Assembly: GCA_003249795.1 (NCBI GenBank)
Contig: QKHZ01000168.1
Coordinates: 1-37,926, forward strand
DNA length: 37,926 nucleotides
Reading direction: 5' to 3'
Source: a bacterium
GTDB lineage: Bacteria; Planctomycetota; SZUA-567
The position numbers and the translations under genes were made by a program. This document shows, one piece after another, positions 27,588 through 36,143 of the stretch. Within the stretch, counting starts at the first letter, position 1. Each line of letters opens with the position of its first letter. The notes under the pieces are model-generated. The model saw nothing but the letters and a program-made list of their open reading frames with translations, was not told where the DNA came from and made no database searches.

Positions 27588-27905
27588 ATGCAGCCCTGTA
27601 ACCGGAACATTCTTGAAGCGCTGAAACTTGCCTGCAGGCTGAATCTCTTGGCAGACAAGGGGGAAGAGGATTCAGAGGATGACAGCTGCTCGGTTTTGTA
27701 TGGGGTCGTCCGCGATTGTGCGTATCGGATTCGTGAACGTGCGGAAGCGGAGCGACGAGCGCATATTCTGGCAGGACGCTGGGATGAGGATGATGATCAA
27801 ATTACGATTTCAACAGGTTTGCCTAGGATAGATGAGTGCGATCTGAAAACCAGGGATGAAGTCGATCAGCATGATGAGGCTTCAGGCAGTGGGAATGTCG
27901 CCTGA
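27588..27905 (+). CDS. Small acidic helical protein of unknown function
   Basis: This 105-aa protein is not recognised. It is mostly helical in character: ILEALKLACRLNLLADKGEE, an acidic turn (EEDSEDDS), then a charged helix (VVRDCAYRIRERAEAERRAH) and an acidic tail. It has four Cys but no metal-binding pattern. CAGGAGA lies about 7 bases before the ATG at 27588, which is preferred over an in-frame GTG at 27564. The sigma54-like element just upstream suggests it is transcribed on its own under a dedicated signal. The regular ribosome-binding site and the charged, non-repetitive sequence favour a real gene. Confidence 0.6.
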   Translation: MQPCNRNILEALKLACRLNLLADKGEEDSEDDSCSVLYGVVRDCAYRIRERAEAERRAHILAGRWDEDDDQITISTGLPRIDECDLKTRDEVDQHDEASGSGNVA

Positions 27906-27988
27906 TAGATCGAAGGCTTTATATGGAGTGATGTGAGCGTTTATTGATCTTTGATAATTAAAATAAATTTTGGAAAGTGATACCGGTT

Positions 27989-28816
27989 ATGCCTGAACTT
28001 GCTGAAGCGGAAACTATCGCCCGTGCGCTTGCGCGGGCTTTAACAAACCGCAGCATCAAACGAGTCGGTTGCAGTGGGCTTCGCCTGCATGCTGATGTCG
28101 ATGAGAAAAAGATCCGCCGTGCAGCAGTCGGGGCAACCGTAAGCGGTGTGGGACGCCGGGGCAAAGCGGTTCTGATCCATCTGGATAATGGTAATGATCT
28201 CTTGATCCAACTCGGGATGAGTGGAAAGTGCCGTATTGTTCCTACCCGTAGTGTGCGCGAGAAGCATGAACATGTCTGGTTTGATCTTTCCGATGGCAAT
28301 CGGTTCGCGTTTATTGACCCAAGACGGTTTGGTATGGTTGACACCTATCGCGCTGACGATCCTGACCGTTGGCCGGATTTTTTGCAGAAACTTGGCCCCG
28401 AGCCGTTGGGCGAAATGTTTACCGCTGCGTATCTGCAGGAAAAAGCGAAAAACAGGACAGTCTCTGTCAAAGAGTTGATCATGAACCAGACTGTCGTTGC
28501 CGGAGTCGGAAACATTTATGCGGCTGAAAGTTTATATCGCGCGCGGGTTCAACCGCTGCGGCCTGCAGGAGGGCTGACAAAAGCGGAATCTAAACGCCTT
28601 GTGACGGCAATCCGGGCTGTTTTGGAAGAAGCAATTTCTGCAGGAGGAACGACAATTCGTGACTACACCGGCGTTGACGGAACAGAAGGTTCCTTTACAA
28701 TACACTTAGATGTCTATGGCCGGGCAGGCCAGTTGTGCGCAAAGTGTGGTTCGCAAATTGAAAATGTCGTTATTAGCGGCAGGGCGTCTTGCTACTGTCC
28801 GCGCTGTCAGAAATAA
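27989..28816 (+). CDS. mutM: Formamidopyrimidine-DNA glycosylase (Fpg/MutM)
   Basis: This 275-aa protein removes oxidised purines such as 8-oxoguanine from DNA and nicks the abasic site. After loss of Met the N-terminal Pro2 is the Schiff-base nucleophile and Glu3 is essential, so the protein must start at the ATG of MPELAEAE (27989), not at the GTG 12 bases upstream. The usual MPELPEVE reads MPELAEAE here. Other hallmarks are the Lys of the GRRGKAV loop (near residue 57), the QTVVAGVGNIYAAESL helix-two-turn-helix (around 165), and the C-terminal zinc finger with C-A-K-C ... C-P-R-C (about 245-273), which carries the DNA-binding hairpin with Arg. It precedes the rubrerythrin gene by 67 bp, at the edge of the oxidative-stress block. 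Confidence 0.95.
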   Translation: MPELAEAETIARALARALTNRSIKRVGCSGLRLHADVDEKKIRRAAVGATVSGVGRRGKAVLIHLDNGNDLLIQLGMSGKCRIVPTRSVREKHEHVWFDLSDGNRFAFIDPRRFGMVDTYRADDPDRWPDFLQKLGPEPLGEMFTAAYLQEKAKNRTVSVKELIMNQTVVAGVGNIYAAESLYRARVQPLRPAGGLTKAESKRLVTAIRAVLEEAISAGGTTIRDYTGVDGTEGSFTIHLDVYGRAGQLCAKCGSQIENVVISGRASCYCPRCQK

Positions 28817-28883
28817 AAATAATGAATCGGATGGGTGCAACGAGCACAGGGACTGTTTGTTTGTCAAAAAAGGAGATTTGAAA

Positions 28884-29456
28884 ATGGAAATGAAAGGCAG
28901 CAAGACCGAAACCTGTTTGATCACCGCGTTTGCCGGAGAAAGTCAGGCACGCAATCGTTACTCGTACTTTGCGGGAGCCGCTAAGAAAGAAGGCTTTGTG
29001 CAGATCTCGAAGATCTTTGAAGAAACAGCCGATCAGGAAAAGGAACACGCCAAGCGCCTGTTCAAGTTCATGACCGGTGGGGATGCAAAGGTCTGTGATT
29101 CGTTTCCGTTCGGCGTCATCGGCAAGACCGTCGATAACCTCAAGGCTGCGGCTGCGGGTGAAAACCATGAGTACACCGTGATGTATCCTGACTACGCTGT
29201 AATTGCGCGAGAAGAAGGCTTCATCCAGATTGCTGATGTGTTTGAAGCGATTGCCGTCGCCGAAAAGCAGCACGAGAAACGTTATCTGGATCTGGCGCAG
29301 AATATTCTGGATGACAAAGTGTTTAAACGTTCGGAACCGGTTGTATGGCGTTGCCAGAACTGCGGCTATCTGCACGAAGGCACGGAAGCTCCGAAGGCAT
29401 GCCCCGCTTGTGCGCATCCGCAGTCATACTTTGAACTGCTGGGCGAAAACTGGTAA
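28884..29456 (+). CDS. rbr: Rubrerythrin
   Basis: This 190-aa protein reduces hydrogen peroxide to water in the cytoplasm of anaerobes. The N-terminal ferritin-like four-helix domain (1-145) carries the diiron ligands, including E19 (AFAGESQARNRY), the E-K-E-H helix (E52 to H55), E110/E111 and the E127-K-Q-H130 motif. The C-terminal rubredoxin domain has C157-Q-N-C160 and C173-P-A-C176 for one FeS4 centre. Length is the family norm. AAAAAGGAG lies about 7-8 bases before the ATG. A large stem-loop follows the gene. It takes electrons from rubredoxin, which is encoded 7.9 kb downstream in the same block. Confidence 0.97.
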   Translation: MEMKGSKTETCLITAFAGESQARNRYSYFAGAAKKEGFVQISKIFEETADQEKEHAKRLFKFMTGGDAKVCDSFPFGVIGKTVDNLKAAAAGENHEYTVMYPDYAVIAREEGFIQIADVFEAIAVAEKQHEKRYLDLAQNILDDKVFKRSEPVVWRCQNCGYLHEGTEAPKACPACAHPQSYFELLGENW

Positions 29457-29466
29457 CAAGAAGCAA

Positions 29467-29520
29467 TCCCGGAGGGTGTGCCTGAAAGAGACCACAGGCA
29501 CGTCCCTTCGGGGAATTTTC
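29467..29520 (+). terminator. Large stem-loop after rubrerythrin (terminator or processing element)
   Basis: GTGCCTG/CAGGCAC (29478-29484 with 29495-29501) forms the inner stem. It is extended by AGGG/CCCT and TCCC/GGGA across small internal loops, and is followed by AATTTTC. The T tract is short, so termination may be partial, letting some transcription reach the desulfoferrodoxin gene. Confidence 0.55.
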
Positions 29521-29656
29521 AGTTTGCTGCAAGCGTAATTCGCCATTCGGAAATGATATCAACTAGGAATAAGCAGCGGGCGTGGCGAAGACACGCCGGT
29601 TGAAAATAAAAAGGATTCGCTTCCGCGCTGCGGCGAGCAAAAAAAGGAGAGAGCAG

Positions 29657-30031
29657 ATGGTAAAATTACTGGAAATTTACAAGTGCGAACTGTGCGGAAA
29701 TATCGTTGAAGTGACGACTGTCGGCGGCGGGCAGCTGGTGTGCTGCGGAAAGCCGATGACCTTGCAGGCGGAGAATACGACAGATGCCGCGCAGGAGAAG
29801 CATGTTCCGGTGATTGAAAAATGCGATTGCGGTTATAAAGTCAAGGTCGGTTCGGTTGCGCACCCGATGACGGCGGAACACCAGATCGAGTGGATTGAGC
29901 TGATCGCTGACGGTAAGGCGTACCGGCAGTTTCTGAAGCCAGGGGACGCGCCGGAAGCGACATTCTGCGTCAAGGCCGAGAATGTCAGCGCACGCGAATA
30001 CTGCAATCTGCACGGTTTGTGGAAAGCGTGA
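29657..30031 (+). CDS. dfx: Desulfoferrodoxin (superoxide reductase with two iron centres)
   Basis: This 124-aa protein reduces superoxide to hydrogen peroxide without making oxygen. The N-terminal desulforedoxin-like centre I has all four cysteines (C10, C13, C29, C30). The catalytic centre II has the four histidines and one cysteine at the classic positions (H49, H69, H75, H119, C116). Glu47 and Lys48 sit in the E-K-H-V-P loop where the family has its catalytic Glu and Lys. AAGGAGAG lies about 5 bases before the ATG. The peroxide made would be the substrate of the rubrerythrin encoded just upstream. Length and ligands match the two-centre class rather than one-centre neelaredoxin. Confidence 0.97.
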   Translation: MVKLLEIYKCELCGNIVEVTTVGGGQLVCCGKPMTLQAENTTDAAQEKHVPVIEKCDCGYKVKVGSVAHPMTAEHQIEWIELIADGKAYRQFLKPGDAPEATFCVKAENVSAREYCNLHGLWKA

Positions 30032-30090
30032 TTTTGTTGATAATGAAATAAGCGTAAATTAGGTCGGTGAGGGGGCCATGGGAGAGAGCC

Positions 30091-30798
30091 ATGTCCTGCG
30101 ACCAGAAAGAGAAAAAGCATCCGTGCGCAGGTTGCCGGATGTGTCAGTGGTGCTCAGACGCGCGCTGTGAGATGTGTGAAGGCTGGCTGCCACGCAAAAA
30201 GAAAAGGAGTGCAACCATGCAACGGATTGAAAAGCTTACAATTGATGCGGCGCCGGAAGAGTCAAAACCGGTGATGGAAAACATCAAGTCAGCATTTGGG
30301 AAAGTCCCGAACATCTTTGCGACAACCGCTAACAGTCCTGCGGCACTGAAGGCTTTGATGGGGATTTTCGGCGCACTTGGAAACGGTGTACTGAAAGGCA
30401 AACCGCACGAGGCGATTGCGCTGCGAGTTGGTGAGATGAATGGCTGTAAATACTGCACCGCCGCACATACCGCCAAGGCAAAGATGGCTGGCGCAACTGT
30501 GGAGGAAACGATTGACTTCCGAAAGGGGATTTCGTCAGACGCGAAGATCCAGGCATTACTTGAACTCGCATCCCTTATTAATATCAAGCGCGGTGCGCTC
30601 AGTGATTCCGAGCTGGAAGATGCTCGTGGTGCAGGGCTGAGCGATGAAGAAATTTTAGAGACTCTGGCGATTGTGATCTGCAACATCTTTACGAATACGA
30701 TCAATGCGCTGGTGAAGACGGAAGTTGACTTTCCGGCTGCACCGGATATTAATCAATGTGGTTCCGGTGGATGCAATTGCGGTTGCAGCTGCCACTAG
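30091..30798 (+). CDS. AhpD/carboxymuconolactone decarboxylase-family protein with Cys-rich N-terminal extension
   Basis: The long form is 235 aa. Residues 43-235 are an AhpD-like all-helical domain with the redox motif E-M-N-G-C-K-Y-C-T-A-A-H (C119, C122, H126), typical of alkylhydroperoxidase-like proteins that reduce peroxides or relay thiols. Residues 1-42 hold seven cysteines (3, 12, 15, 18, 21, 26, 29) in C-x2-C-like spacings, suggesting a small metal site. The protein ends in a GSGGCNCGCSCH tail. There are two credible starts: ATG 30091 with GGGAGAG upstream, and in-frame ATG 30217 with AAAGGAG 8 bases upstream. The second may give a separate 193-aa AhpD protein. It lies between desulfoferrodoxin and a terminator, which supports a role in peroxide defence. 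Confidence 0.85.
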   Translation: MSCDQKEKKHPCAGCRMCQWCSDARCEMCEGWLPRKKKRSATMQRIEKLTIDAAPEESKPVMENIKSAFGKVPNIFATTANSPAALKALMGIFGALGNGVLKGKPHEAIALRVGEMNGCKYCTAAHTAKAKMAGATVEETIDFRKGISSDAKIQALLELASLINIKRGALSDSELEDARGAGLSDEEILETLAIVICNIFTNTINALVKTEVDFPAAPDINQCGSGGCNCGCSCH

Positions 30799-30815
30799 AA
30801 ATAGAATGAACAGTA

Positions 30816-30874
30816 AAAACCAGCGTGCAGATCTGCGGCGACGATATTGTCCCGACGTTGCACGCTTGTGTTTT
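30816..30874 (+). terminator. Terminator after the AhpD-like gene
   Basis: AGCGTGCA (30822-30829) pairs with TGCACGCT (30859-30866). The stem continues through C/G pairs with single-base bulges to AAAA/TTTT at its base, with a loop of about 29 bases and a T4 end. It could act on either strand. It lies 18 bases after the stop. Confidence 0.55.
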
Positions 30875-30891
30875 ACTGAGGCGTATTGATT

Positions 30892-30897
30892 TATGAT
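30892..30897 (+). promoter_or_regulatory. Possible -10 box of zwf
   Basis: TATGAT is a 5/6 match 33 bases before the zwf start codon, in the gap after the AhpD terminator. No good -35 hexamer lies at 16-18 bases upstream, so the call is weak. Confidence 0.3.
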
Positions 30898-30929
30898 ACG
30901 TCCCTTCGACGTTTTTATTGGAGAATGCA

Positions 30930-32507
30930 ATGTGTGCGTTACGGATTGAACCGACGGTTTCGGGACACGCTGCAGCGGAACATGCGCGCATCCCTGAGCC
31001 TTGCGTGCTGGTGATCTTTGGGGCGTCTGGAGATCTGACGCATCGCAAGCTGCTTCCGGCGCTGTTTCAGGTTTTCCGTGACGGATTGCTTCCTGAGTGT
31101 TTTCGTGTGATCGGTTTTGCGCGCTCTGACTTGAGCCGCGAGGCGTTTGTTGATTCTCTGCGCGAGGGCGTGGAGCGCTTCGGCGGCTTCGGCGTTGACG
31201 ATGCTGGCGCAAATGAGGATACGTCTTCCGCGCAGATGTGGCGGGCGTTTTCGGAGCATATCGATTATCATCAAGGCGAGTATGAGGACGCGGATTCCTA
31301 CCGGAGGCTTCGTGAGAGGCTTGTGCAGATGAATGCGGCGTGTAAGACCGGATCGTCTGACAAGCATACAGATAACCGGATGTTTTATCTGGCCACGCCA
31401 CCAAGTTTGTATATGACGATTTTATCAAACCTGAAACTATCGGGTCTGGTTCGTCCGGTTGACGATCCGGGGTGGTCGCGTGTGGTGGTGGAAAAGCCGT
31501 TCGGGAGGAATCTGGCTTCCGCGCAGGCATTGAATGATGCCGTTCGCAGTGCACTCGATGAGAGCCAGATCTACCGCATCGACCACTATCTCGGCAAAGA
31601 GACGGTACAGAATATTCTGGTGCTGCGTTTTGCCAACGCGATCTTTGAACCACTCTGGAACCGCAACCACATCGAGTCTGTCGAGATTACTGCCGCTGAA
31701 GAGTTGGGCGTGGAAAAGCGTGGGTCGTTTTATGACGAGACCGGTGTGATCCGCGATTTTGTGCAGAACCATCTGCTGGAAGTGCTTTCACTGATTGCGA
31801 TGGAGCAGCCGGTCGCGTTTCAGGCTGACGCGATTCGTGATGAAAAGGTAAAGGTCTTGCGGGCGTTGCGGCGATTGACTGGGACTGAGGTCGATTCGCA
31901 TGTCATCTGCGGGCAATACGAAGGCTTTCGGCAGGTGAAGGGGGTCCGTCCCGATTCGCGGACGCCGACATATGTGGCGCTACGCGCGCATGTAGACAAC
32001 TGGCGCTGGCAGGGAGTACCGTTTTATCTGCGTGCGGGAAAGGCCATGTCGGGGCGGGCGACGGAGGTGTCGATCCGGTTTAGGCGGGTGCCCTTCTGTC
32101 TCTTTGGCGAGGGCGATGTCTGCGAGCGGTTGTCGCCGAACGTTCTTACGCTGCGGATTCAGCCGGATGAAGGCGTAGGCCTCCGGTTCGGATGCAAGAC
32201 CCCGGGCGATGCGCTCAGCGTTAGCAACGTCCTGATGGATTTTGGCTATGCAAAGGCGTTCGGCAAAAAGACGCCGGATGCGTATCAGCGGTTGCTTGTT
32301 GATGTGATGCGGGGGGACGCGACGTTGTTCTCGCGAAGTGACGCTGTTGAACACGCATGGCGCTATATCACGCCGGTATTGGAGCGTGTCGAAAATGATC
32401 CTGCATGGCCGGTTTATTTTTACGAGCCGGGGCAGGACGGGCCAAGAGAAGCGAATGAGTTGCTGACGCGCTACGGACATCATTGGACGACATTGAGCGG
32501 TCGTTAA
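30930..32507 (+). CDS. zwf: Glucose-6-phosphate 1-dehydrogenase
   Basis: This 525-aa protein oxidises glucose 6-phosphate to 6-phosphogluconolactone and reduces NADP+, the first step of the oxidative pentose phosphate pathway. The dinucleotide-binding fold has the family motif [18 protein letters not shown] (about 28-45), where the usual T-K is T-H here. The signature R-I-D-H-Y-L-G-K-E (about 215-223) holds the substrate-binding Lys and catalytic His region. EKPFGR-like [11 protein letters not shown] (near 188) is also present. Length is a little above the common 490-510. GGAG lies 6 bases before the ATG at 30930, which beats an in-frame TTG 12 bases earlier. Its place among oxygen-defence genes suggests NADPH supply for them. 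Phosphogluconolactonase and 6-phosphogluconate dehydrogenase are not in the window. Confidence 0.96.
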   Translation: MCALRIEPTVSGHAAAEHARIPEPCVLVIFGASGDLTHRKLLPALFQVFRDGLLPECFRVIGFARSDLSREAFVDSLREGVERFGGFGVDDAGANEDTSSAQMWRAFSEHIDYHQGEYEDADSYRRLRERLVQMNAACKTGSSDKHTDNRMFYLATPPSLYMTILSNLKLSGLVRPVDDPGWSRVVVEKPFGRNLASAQALNDAVRSALDESQIYRIDHYLGKETVQNILVLRFANAIFEPLWNRNHIESVEITAAEELGVEKRGSFYDETGVIRDFVQNHLLEVLSLIAMEQPVAFQADAIRDEKVKVLRALRRLTGTEVDSHVICGQYEGFRQVKGVRPDSRTPTYVALRAHVDNWRWQGVPFYLRAGKAMSGRATEVSIRFRRVPFCLFGEGDVCERLSPNVLTLRIQPDEGVGLRFGCKTPGDALSVSNVLMDFGYAKAFGKKTPDAYQRLLVDVMRGDATLFSRSDAVEHAWRYITPVLERVENDPAWPVYFYEPGQDGPREANELLTRYGHHWTTLSGR

Positions 32508-32688
32508 GGGTGTAGTGTTTCGGTGTATAAATCGGGTGGGCTGTGGCAAGTGGCCTATTCTGCATGAAAAGAAAATGGAAAAACAATCAGGTTGAAATGC
32601 AAACCACGTAACCGTGCGGATAATGTGAGATTAAGAGGTTGCGCAAGCTTACGGGATGTGTGGACGTGATGATAAAGGCAGGTTGGCG

Positions 32689-34104
32689 ATGGCGTATGAT
32701 TATGATGTTCTGGTGATTGGTCTGGGCCCTGCGGGAATGGCCGTGTCGATTATGGCTTCAGAAATGGGGCTGAAGGTTTGTGCCATTGAAAAGCACAACG
32801 TCGGCGGCGAGTGCATGAACGTCGGCTGTATCCCAAGTAAGGCATTGCTGCGGATCTCGAAAGTCCGCCATGGCGTTGAACGTCTCGGTGAGTATGAGAT
32901 GGAGCAACGCCCGCTTCCGGCGACCTTGAAACCGTTTGACATGATCCAGAAGCATCTTGACTACATCTCCGAGAAAAAAACGATGGGGATGTTCAAGAAG
33001 GTCGAGATGGTTTACCGCAAAGGCGCGGCGAAGTTTGTTGATGCGCACACGATCGAAGCGGGTGGCAAGCAGTATTCGGCTAAACGCATTTTCATCTGCA
33101 CCGGAACACGACCGTCGGCTCCCGATTTTCCGGGGATCGACAAGATTGATTATCTGACCAATGAAAATATCTTCAAGCTGGATAAGGTTCCCGAGTCGAT
33201 GATCATCGCCGGCGGCGGAGCGATTGCGTGTGAGATGGCGCAGGCGTTTCAGCGGCTTGGTTGCAAGGTCTCGATGATTATCCGCGGCCCCCGGCTGATG
33301 CGTCGCGAAGACCCGGAGGCGGTGGACGTGCTTGAACAGTCGCTGATTCAAGACGGCGTGACGATCCTGCGTAACCAGAAACCGCTGTCGTTGATGCCCC
33401 ACAATGGCGGCATCCGGATGATCACAAGCGATGGCGTTGAGGTTGATGCCGATCACATTCTTCTGGCAGCGGGTCGGGCATACGATTTCTCCGCGCTCAA
33501 TCTGGATGCGGCAGGCGTGCGCCAGAATCCGGAGGGTGCGATCAGTGTCGACAAATATCTGCGCACAAGCCAGAGCCATATTTATGCCTGCGGCGATTGT
33601 AACGGCTATGCGCAGTTTTCTCACGCGGCGATGCATCAGGGGATGATCGCGCTGATGAACTGCATGGCGCCGCTGTTTATGAAAAAGGATTTTAAAAAGT
33701 TTGTCGTGCCGTGGACGGTCTTTACTGAACCCCAGTTCTCGCGAGTCGGGATGAGTGAGGATGAACTGAAGGCGAAGAAGTTCCGGTACGAAGCGGTGAG
33801 AGTGAACTATGGCGACTACGGCGCGGCGATTGCGGAGCATGTTGAGGCCGGTTTCTTGCGCGCACTGATCAGCCCGTTGGGGCGGATCTACGGGATTACG
33901 ATTGTGGGCGAAGGTTCGGGTGAGATGATCAACGAATGGGCGCTTGCGATTCAGAAAAATATCCGCATCCATGATATCATGATGCTGCAGCATTCGTTCC
34001 CGACGATGGGCTTCTTGAGCAAGCGCATCGGGGAAAACTGGATGATGGGGAAAATGCAGTCGCCGTGGCTGAAACGCATTTGCCGCCTGTTCTTCGGAAA
34101 GTGA
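32689..34104 (+). CDS. FAD-dependent pyridine nucleotide-disulfide oxidoreductase (dihydrolipoamide dehydrogenase-like)
   Basis: This 471-aa flavoprotein belongs to the class I disulfide reductases. An FAD-binding G-L-G-P-A-G loop lies at 11-16. The redox-active disulfide motif G-G-E-C42-M-N-V-G-C47-I-P-S-K follows. The NAD(P)-binding loop AGGGAIACEMA is near 180, the second FAD motif (IYACGDC) near 300, and the dimerisation domain at 350-460. The C-terminal motif that gives the catalytic His-Glu pair in lipoamide dehydrogenase (H-x-H-P-T-x-x-E) reads QHSFPTMGFLSK here, so the Glu is missing. The substrate is therefore uncertain; mercuric reductase, transhydrogenase or an unknown disulfide or thiol relay are alternatives. 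The protein ends in a basic amphipathic stretch (WLKRICRLFFGK). No 2-oxoacid dehydrogenase genes are nearby. The chosen ATG follows a G-rich AGGTTGG. Confidence 0.9.
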   Translation: MAYDYDVLVIGLGPAGMAVSIMASEMGLKVCAIEKHNVGGECMNVGCIPSKALLRISKVRHGVERLGEYEMEQRPLPATLKPFDMIQKHLDYISEKKTMGMFKKVEMVYRKGAAKFVDAHTIEAGGKQYSAKRIFICTGTRPSAPDFPGIDKIDYLTNENIFKLDKVPESMIIAGGGAIACEMAQAFQRLGCKVSMIIRGPRLMRREDPEAVDVLEQSLIQDGVTILRNQKPLSLMPHNGGIRMITSDGVEVDADHILLAAGRAYDFSALNLDAAGVRQNPEGAISVDKYLRTSQSHIYACGDCNGYAQFSHAAMHQGMIALMNCMAPLFMKKDFKKFVVPWTVFTEPQFSRVGMSEDELKAKKFRYEAVRVNYGDYGAAIAEHVEAGFLRALISPLGRIYGITIVGEGSGEMINEWALAIQKNIRIHDIMMLQHSFPTMGFLSKRIGENWMMGKMQSPWLKRICRLFFGK

Positions 34105-34268
34105 CCGGCGCGGGGAAATTCTGCTGGCGAAAAAGTGTAAAAGTTCTGACAATCAGATGAGTTTGTCTCGTGCTTTTTCTGGCGGGCTGTTTTACCGTCT
34201 GTTTGCCAACGGTGCGGCGATGTGCTGAAAATGAACGAGGGGTAATTGACCAAATAGGGGATGTGATG

Positions 34269-35468
34269 ATGAATACTGCGTTATGTGATGGGATTGACTG
34301 GGTTGGCTATATCGACTGGACGGTGCGGGATTTTCACAGCTACGTCACCAGCCGCGGGGCGACCTATAATTCATATTTGATCCGGGATGAAAAGAATGCG
34401 CTGATCGATACGGTCAAGCGCCCGTATGCCGACTACCTGCTGCGGAATATCGCAGGGTTTCTGCCGCTGGAAAAACTGGACTATATTGTTGTTAATCACG
34501 CAGAGATCGACCACGCCGGTTCGCTTTCGCTTGTCGTGAAGGCAGCGCCGCAGGTGACGCTGGTGTGTGACGCTAAGTGCCAGAATATTCTGAAGGCATA
34601 CAACCCCGAAGCAGAAGGCTGGAACTGGCAGATTGTCAAATCCGGCGACACGCTGTCTCTCGGCAAACGCACGCTGACTTTTCTGGAAACGCCGATGGTG
34701 CACTGGCCCGAGTCGATGATGACGTATGTGGTTGAGGAAAAGATTCTCTTCTCCATGGATGGTTTCGGCCAGCATTATGCCAGCAGTAACCGCTTTGACG
34801 ATGAGGTTGATGTTTCTGTCGCGCTGGCGGAAGCGAAAACGTATTATGCCAATATCGTCATGCTCTACGGCAAACAGATCCAGAAGACGCTGGCGGCGGC
34901 ATCCGGCCTTGAGATCAATATGATCGCTCCTGCCCACGGGGTGATCTGGCGCAGCCATATCGACAAAATTCTGTCAGCCTATAAGGAGTGGGTCGTCTGC
35001 AAGTCCAAGCCGAAGGTGCTGGTTATTTACGATACGATGTGGGACAGTACCAAAAAGATGGGCGAGGCGATGATTGACGGCGCAACCCGCAAAGGTGTCG
35101 AGGCCAAGCTTATTTGGGTTCGCGCTTCGGGTCTGACGGAAGTGGCTACAGACGTGCTTGACGCGGCGGTTGTCGCATTCGGTAGTTCGACCCTGAACCA
35201 AGGGATGATGCCGATGATGGGCGCGGCGCTGACGTATCTGAAAGGGCTGAAGCCGATGGGCAAGGCCGGCTTTGCATTCGGCAGTTACGGCTGGGGCAAG
35301 GGTGGCCCGGAAGACGTCGACGCACAGCTTCGGACGATGAATTTCGAGATGCTGCGCGAGCCGCTGAAAGCGCAGTGGCGCCCGACGCCGGAGGTGCTGG
35401 AAGAATGCCGCGCCGCCGGTGCGATGATGGCGGAAAAAGCGCTGGCGATGGTTGCCGTTCAGAGCTGA
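34269..35468 (+). CDS. fprA: Flavodiiron protein (FprA/rubredoxin:oxygen oxidoreductase type)
   Basis: This 399-aa protein reduces O2 to water (and in some members NO to N2O). The N-terminal metallo-beta-lactamase-like domain has diiron ligands H77-x-E79-x-D81-H82, H145 (in PMVHWPES), D164 (in SMDGFG) and a later His in the APAHG motif. The C-terminal flavodoxin domain (about 250-399) starts with VLVIYDTMWDSTKKM, the FMN phosphate loop, and has a GSSTLNQG loop near 305. Length is that of the basic class A enzyme without fused rubredoxin, which needs a rubredoxin or coenzyme F420 partner. Two adjacent ATGs (34266, 34269) follow AGGGG; the second has the better spacing. The rubredoxin and flavin reductase-rubredoxin genes about 1.3 kb downstream are the likely electron donors. 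Confidence 0.95.
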   Translation: MNTALCDGIDWVGYIDWTVRDFHSYVTSRGATYNSYLIRDEKNALIDTVKRPYADYLLRNIAGFLPLEKLDYIVVNHAEIDHAGSLSLVVKAAPQVTLVCDAKCQNILKAYNPEAEGWNWQIVKSGDTLSLGKRTLTFLETPMVHWPESMMTYVVEEKILFSMDGFGQHYASSNRFDDEVDVSVALAEAKTYYANIVMLYGKQIQKTLAAASGLEINMIAPAHGVIWRSHIDKILSAYKEWVVCKSKPKVLVIYDTMWDSTKKMGEAMIDGATRKGVEAKLIWVRASGLTEVATDVLDAAVVAFGSSTLNQGMMPMMGAALTYLKGLKPMGKAGFAFGSYGWGKGGPEDVDAQLRTMNFEMLREPLKAQWRPTPEVLEECRAAGAMMAEKALAMVAVQS

Positions 35469-35575
35469 GGTGTCGTCCGCTCTGCAAGCAGGTTCGTAAC
35501 AGATTGTGAGTAAGGAAAACACCGGTTTGCATACGGTGCTGATTTTTATCGGGATGGCAACAAGGGAGAGGGCGG

Positions 35576-36082
35576 ATGGCGATTACATTTAATGCGGAAG
35601 AGATTTTGCAGATTGCCGTTGAGATCGAACATAATGGGCAGGCGTTCTATAAACGCGCCAGTGAAATCGTGGATGATCCTGAGGCAAAGGCGATGTTTGT
35701 CAAGCTTTCGGAGTGGGAAGGGATTCATGCCGAGACGTTCACGCGCCTGATGGATCGCTTCGCCCAGCATCATACCGAGTTGGATATTCTTGATCCTGAT
35801 CACGAAGCGGTCAAATATCTGCAGGCAATTGCTGACGGCAAAATTTTCAAGACTTCGATTCCGGTGGAAAAGATGACTTCGGTCGGCATGACCGTTTGCG
35901 ATGTGTTGTGGGACGCGCTTGACCGCGAAAAGGATACGGTCATCTTTTATGTCGCCTTCAAGACGGTTGTCAAAGATGGCGATGACAGAGAAGCCCTCGA
36001 GAAAATCATTCTTGAAGAGGTTGAGCACGTGCGTTATATCACCGAAGAAATGGAGCGCCGCAACTGCAAAGCGGTGAATTAA
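35576..36082 (+). CDS. Ferritin-like diiron protein (rubrerythrin-related, no rubredoxin domain)
   Basis: This 168-aa protein has the four-helix ferritin-like pattern: IAVEIEHNGQAFYKRASE (helix A with ExxxxGxxFY, about 13-30), LSEWEGIHAETF (E-x-x-H, about 46-57), and a C-terminal L-x-x-I-I-L-E-E-V-E-H helix (about 143-153) carrying the second E-x-x-H. These give the two iron-binding half sites of the rubrerythrin/YciF-like group. No cysteine pairs for a rubredoxin centre exist. The role may be peroxide reduction or iron handling; which one cannot be decided. AGGGAGAGG lies about 4 bases before the ATG. It sits between flavodiiron protein and ferritin genes in the same direction. Confidence 0.88.
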   Translation: MAITFNAEEILQIAVEIEHNGQAFYKRASEIVDDPEAKAMFVKLSEWEGIHAETFTRLMDRFAQHHTELDILDPDHEAVKYLQAIADGKIFKTSIPVEKMTSVGMTVCDVLWDALDREKDTVIFYVAFKTVVKDGDDREALEKIILEEVEHVRYITEEMERRNCKAVN

Positions 36083-36143
36083 GTCTTCGGGTGCGGGGTT
36101 GATGGACAGGATACACTGCTAACGACAGTGATAGGAGAAAAAG

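Noticed and set aside
30898..30916. Short hairpin ACGTC/GACGT with T's before zwf
   Set aside because: Only a 5-bp stem, and it overlaps the expected transcript start, so it is unlikely to act as an attenuator.
32758..34152. 464-codon open frame antisense to the disulfide reductase
   Set aside because: It is His/Arg-rich and lies antisense to a gene with clear FAD and disulfide motifs; it is a by-product of codon bias.
35520..35547. CACCG/CGGTG hairpin followed by GATTTTTA after the flavodiiron gene
   Set aside because: The stem is only 5 bp with a 9-base loop, too weak to call a terminator.
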